Below, piece after piece: positions 61,630 through 64,000 of a DNA stretch of 64,000 nucleotides. Position 1 is the stretch's first letter. Each line of letters opens with the position of its first letter. The notes under the pieces are model-generated. The model ran no database searches and was not told the origin of the DNA. It worked only from the letters and a program-made list of their open reading frames with translations. The translations under genes were made by a program, and so were the position numbers. This DNA is from Gonatopus flavifemur (Eukaryota; Arthropoda; Insecta; Hymenoptera; Dryinidae), in contig JAFFJZ010000003.1 in NCBI GenBank assembly GCA_018340375.1, forward strand, positions 19,344,001 to 19,408,000. The letters are read 5' to 3'.

Positions 61630-61978
61630 TAGAGGTGGACTCGAGACTCTCGAGAAAAACCGACAAAACTTAATTTCACCAGTTTCGATGCAAGATTCGT
61701 TGCGTCAATGTACAAATATTTTTTCGATTCTGAACTCTGAGATTCATTCAAAACTGTTGCAGTCTCGAAAAGGGTCTTGCCTCGTCTCGTCTTGGTCTTG
61801 AGTGGAGAAAAATTATGTTATGTCCTGAATGCAAACAATTTTATCCTCTCAGACATGTGATTTTCAACTATCCCATGTCCATACTTGACTTGATATGCAA
61901 GTTTGTTTTTAAACATCCTAAAATTGAATTATATTTATTATTCTTGAATTTTGCTCAAGAGTCTCGAGTCCACCTCTA
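61630..61978. mobile_element. 349-bp hAT-type MITE with perfect 8-bp duplication
   Basis: TAGAGGTGGACTCGAGACTC at the left and GAGTCTCGAGTCCACCTCTA at the right. ATCAGGGA directly flanks both sides (61622-61629 and 61979-61986). No coding capacity. Confidence 0.85.
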
Positions 61979-62033
61979 ATCAGGGATGAACGAATTTTCG
62001 TTGCATAAAACTTGCAATAACACAAAAAACTAT

Positions 62034-62245
62034 TCATCTTTTATAATTTTCGTTTCGACAGATGGATTCAGAATTCTCTTCCAAATCGATTGATATCAAA
62101 ATCTCATTTTCGTCGAAAAAATGACTTAAGTGGCTTTTTAACTCGTACGGCAGTGTAGATGAAATTGATAACGAATCCGTTACTCCCCTGATTCCGTCAG
62201 AGCCCCACGATTCGATGGAAATCTCATTCAAATGTATTCTAATAC
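62034..62245 (-). CDS. Possible alternative last exon (weak)
   Basis: After GTCAAG (acceptor 62247-62246), a 70-residue open frame reads GIRIHLNEISIESWGSDGIR, then VTDSLSISSTLPYELKSHLS, and ends ENYKR and TGA. The composition is balanced rather than AT-driven. Its entry phase (1) equals the exit phase of exon 63661-63425, so it could replace the 62590-62475 exon. The pyrimidine tract is poor and I recognise no family. Confidence 0.2.
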
Positions 62246-62474
62246 CTTGACATGTACAGTAATTCTTTGAAATATATTTTTTTTCCATGTTCATTCGTTG
62301 CATATGATTTTGTTCTTTATTTCTTCCGCTTCTTATGCGGAATATATTAGATTTTGGGCAAAGAAAGGATTAATCGAAAACACAATCACTTTGTCGCATA
62401 AAAATATGAGTATTTATGTCGTGTATTAACAATATACAGTTTATAGATACAAACACGGAGATATTTACTTAATT

Positions 62475-63661
62475 CTAATCCCACTCTCCAATATACATAG
62501 CACGTGGTGCAGGAGGTATCACTCCTCTGGTTGGGATAGGTAACCTACCATAAATATGATTATAAGGAGACTCAATTCGATTGTCGGAATCTGGAAATGT
62601 AATTTACATAATATTATGTTTCTTGCATAAAGTATTGAGAATGGTTATTTTTAACCCTTTCCGACACAAACCTATATTTGTTGTGATGTGTTGTGAGAGC
62701 TTTTACAGTATTTCAGAGGCGATCAATTCAATTGGTACCATTTTTTCCCATTTGCTAATGTATTTACTAGAACCTTATCAAGGGTGAAACTACTGTAAAT
62801 GATTAATTCATATCCTACAGTTACAAACGCGTTAAAAAACACATCGTCCCTTATATGGACTGAGCGTCGGAAAGGGTTAATGGAAAATTTTGCTGTAGAA
62901 ATATCTAGGTATGAAAATGTATTCAAAAGTATTCAAAATTTAATGCTGGACGAATCATGGATTCTAGCTGTTTGTGGCTAGATGCACGGAGAAAAACGCA
63001 GGGTAATGGTTTGTTCCGTATCGTTGTCAACAAATGCGGAATGTTGAGAACACAGCTGAAGAACGGAAATCACGCACACGGAAAAAAGAAGACGGAGAAA
63101 TTTACCTTGTAGGATGACAACGCGTCGCTTCGAGTCTTTCAATGGAAGCAAGGTAAACTTCTCCATTTTCGTTTTTCCGTGCACTCACCACTATTCTACG
63201 GAAAGTAACCAGGAAGGGTAGGCTCGTGTCTGCGAGGTAATTTTTACTCTGCTGCAAAGTAACCATGAACCTCTGCTTTTTTCTCTGCGTGTTGTAAACG
63301 GGAACATTAGGTTTTATTTGTCCAAGTCTGGATTGAATTTCAAAGATGTTTGAATACATTTTTTCGAAAAGGTCAGTGCAGAAATGAAAGAGTGAATAAT
63401 GTTGGAAAGAAGATACATACGTACCAAGCCCGCTGTCAAAACTTCTGGCGTGATACATGATGCTTGAACGTTGCGAGGGCCCATGATGACCGTATATCTG
63501 AGATGATTGGCTTTGAGAATACACAGTTCCCGCATAGGACGGAGTCGGTTGTGATCTCATATGTTGTGGAGCTCGTGAAGTATTCACTTTAGATTGTCCA
63601 TTTCTTGCCATTTTCACAAAATTCGGTACGCGTGCTCGTAAACCGCAATAATACGGGTCGT
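62475..63661 (-). CDS. C-terminal two exons of an unrecognised protein (partial)
   Basis: Exon 63661-63425 follows a good TTTCAG acceptor and ends at GTACGT. Exon 62590-62475 follows TTTCCAG and ends in TAG. The phase-1 junction makes a Gly-Leu-Asp-Ser join. The 117 visible residues begin DDPYYCGLRARVPNFVKMAR, pass through a Ser/Gln/His-rich low-complexity stretch with SQSSQIYGHHGPSQRSS and MYHARSFDSGLDSD, and end with YNHIYGRLPIPTRG and RAMYIGEWD. Tyrosine motifs (SPYNHIYG) and disorder suggest the cytoplasmic tail of a membrane receptor or adhesion protein, but I cannot name it. The rest of the gene lies to the right of the window. Confidence 0.7.
62651..62880. mobile_element. 230-bp piggyBac-type MITE
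   Basis: TTAACCCTTTCCGAC at the left and GTCGGAAAGGGTTAA at the right form 15-bp perfect ends, with TTAA as the target duplication on both sides. It lies in the last intron of the partial gene. Confidence 0.8.
62990..63292. mobile_element. Nested elements with CACGGAGAAAAA ends
   Basis: GCACGGAGAAAAACGCAGGG at the left and its mirror TTTTTTCTCTGCGTG near 63278-63291. Inside, a second pair, ACACGGAAAAAAG (about 63074) and CGTTTTTCCGTGC (about 63170), closes a smaller hairpin with AGGTAAACTTCTCC arms. In the last intron of the partial gene. Confidence 0.55.
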
Positions 63662-63908
63662 CTGAAACATTGAGGGATACTTTCGATTATTAATCATTTT
63701 ATAAAATCCTTATCGAGAACACGCATACCCATGAGATTTTCATCAAATTGATTTTAATAAACACCATAAGAAACAAAAAGGTTTGACAGTATGAAGCTGG
63801 AATGGGAGACCAGTCGTAAGTTCATGAGTTATGTATTAAGAATCATTCACATTCTGTTAAATCTGATAATAAATCGTTTATTAATGATACAATATTATAA
63901 ATTTATGT

Positions 63909-63996
63909 TGCTGAAGTTTGAATCGTTTATTCAAACGAATTGGCAAACAAATAACAAAATCCTCAGCTGTTAAAGACTTGAAATCTTGCAGTACAT
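63909..63996. repeat. Dispersed repeat at window edge, copy of 19880-19972
   Basis: Same orientation and order of blocks as the first copy; continues past the window end. Confidence 0.6.
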
Positions 63997-64000
63997 TTTT

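Overview
This is AT-rich animal nuclear DNA. Genes are split by GT-AG introns, intergenic and intronic DNA is packed with short inverted-repeat elements, and the gene content is metazoan. A neverland-type cholesterol 7-desaturase, a TATA box plus TCAGT initiator in front of it, and many compact introns point to an arthropod, most likely an insect. The order cannot be decided from sequence alone. No CRISPR array, operon, tRNA or rRNA gene was found.

Layout. (1) 1-5378: no gene recognised; AT-rich, with microsatellites and one decayed foldback element. (2) 5379-12861, minus: a 15-exon holocarboxylase synthetase (biotin-protein ligase) gene. Every splice phase closes, giving 1032 codons, but one in-frame TAA (8826-8828) lies inside the largest exon. 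(3) 14351-34579, plus: an 18-exon, 1000-residue WD40-repeat protein that diverges from the ligase gene. Its larger introns carry foldback elements, small hairpin transposons and a dead reverse-transcriptase relic. (4) 34740-36147, minus: three-exon CIAO2A (galla-1 / MIP18 family), converging tail to tail with the WD40 gene across 160 bp. (5) 36.2-44.6 kb: gene-free, rich in hairpin elements, including a hAT-type one nested in another element. (6) 44645-59498, plus: neverland with a recognisable core promoter, five coding exons and an 11.2 kb first intron; the protein is 440 residues with intact Rieske and non-haem-iron ligands. (7) 59.5-62.4 kb: intergenic, with transposon-like repeats. (8) 62475-63661, minus: the last two coding exons of an unrecognised gene that enters from the right edge.

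The genes do not form one pathway. The ligase biotinylates carboxylases, CIAO2A helps deliver iron-sulphur clusters, neverland starts ecdysteroid synthesis, and the WD40 protein is probably a scaffold. The most distinctive feature is the density and diversity of inverted-repeat elements. Many share short CCC-NNN-AGCACA-like ends but have unrelated interiors. Exon models were built by hand from splice signals, reading-frame phase and protein-family resemblance; no alignment or transcript was available.
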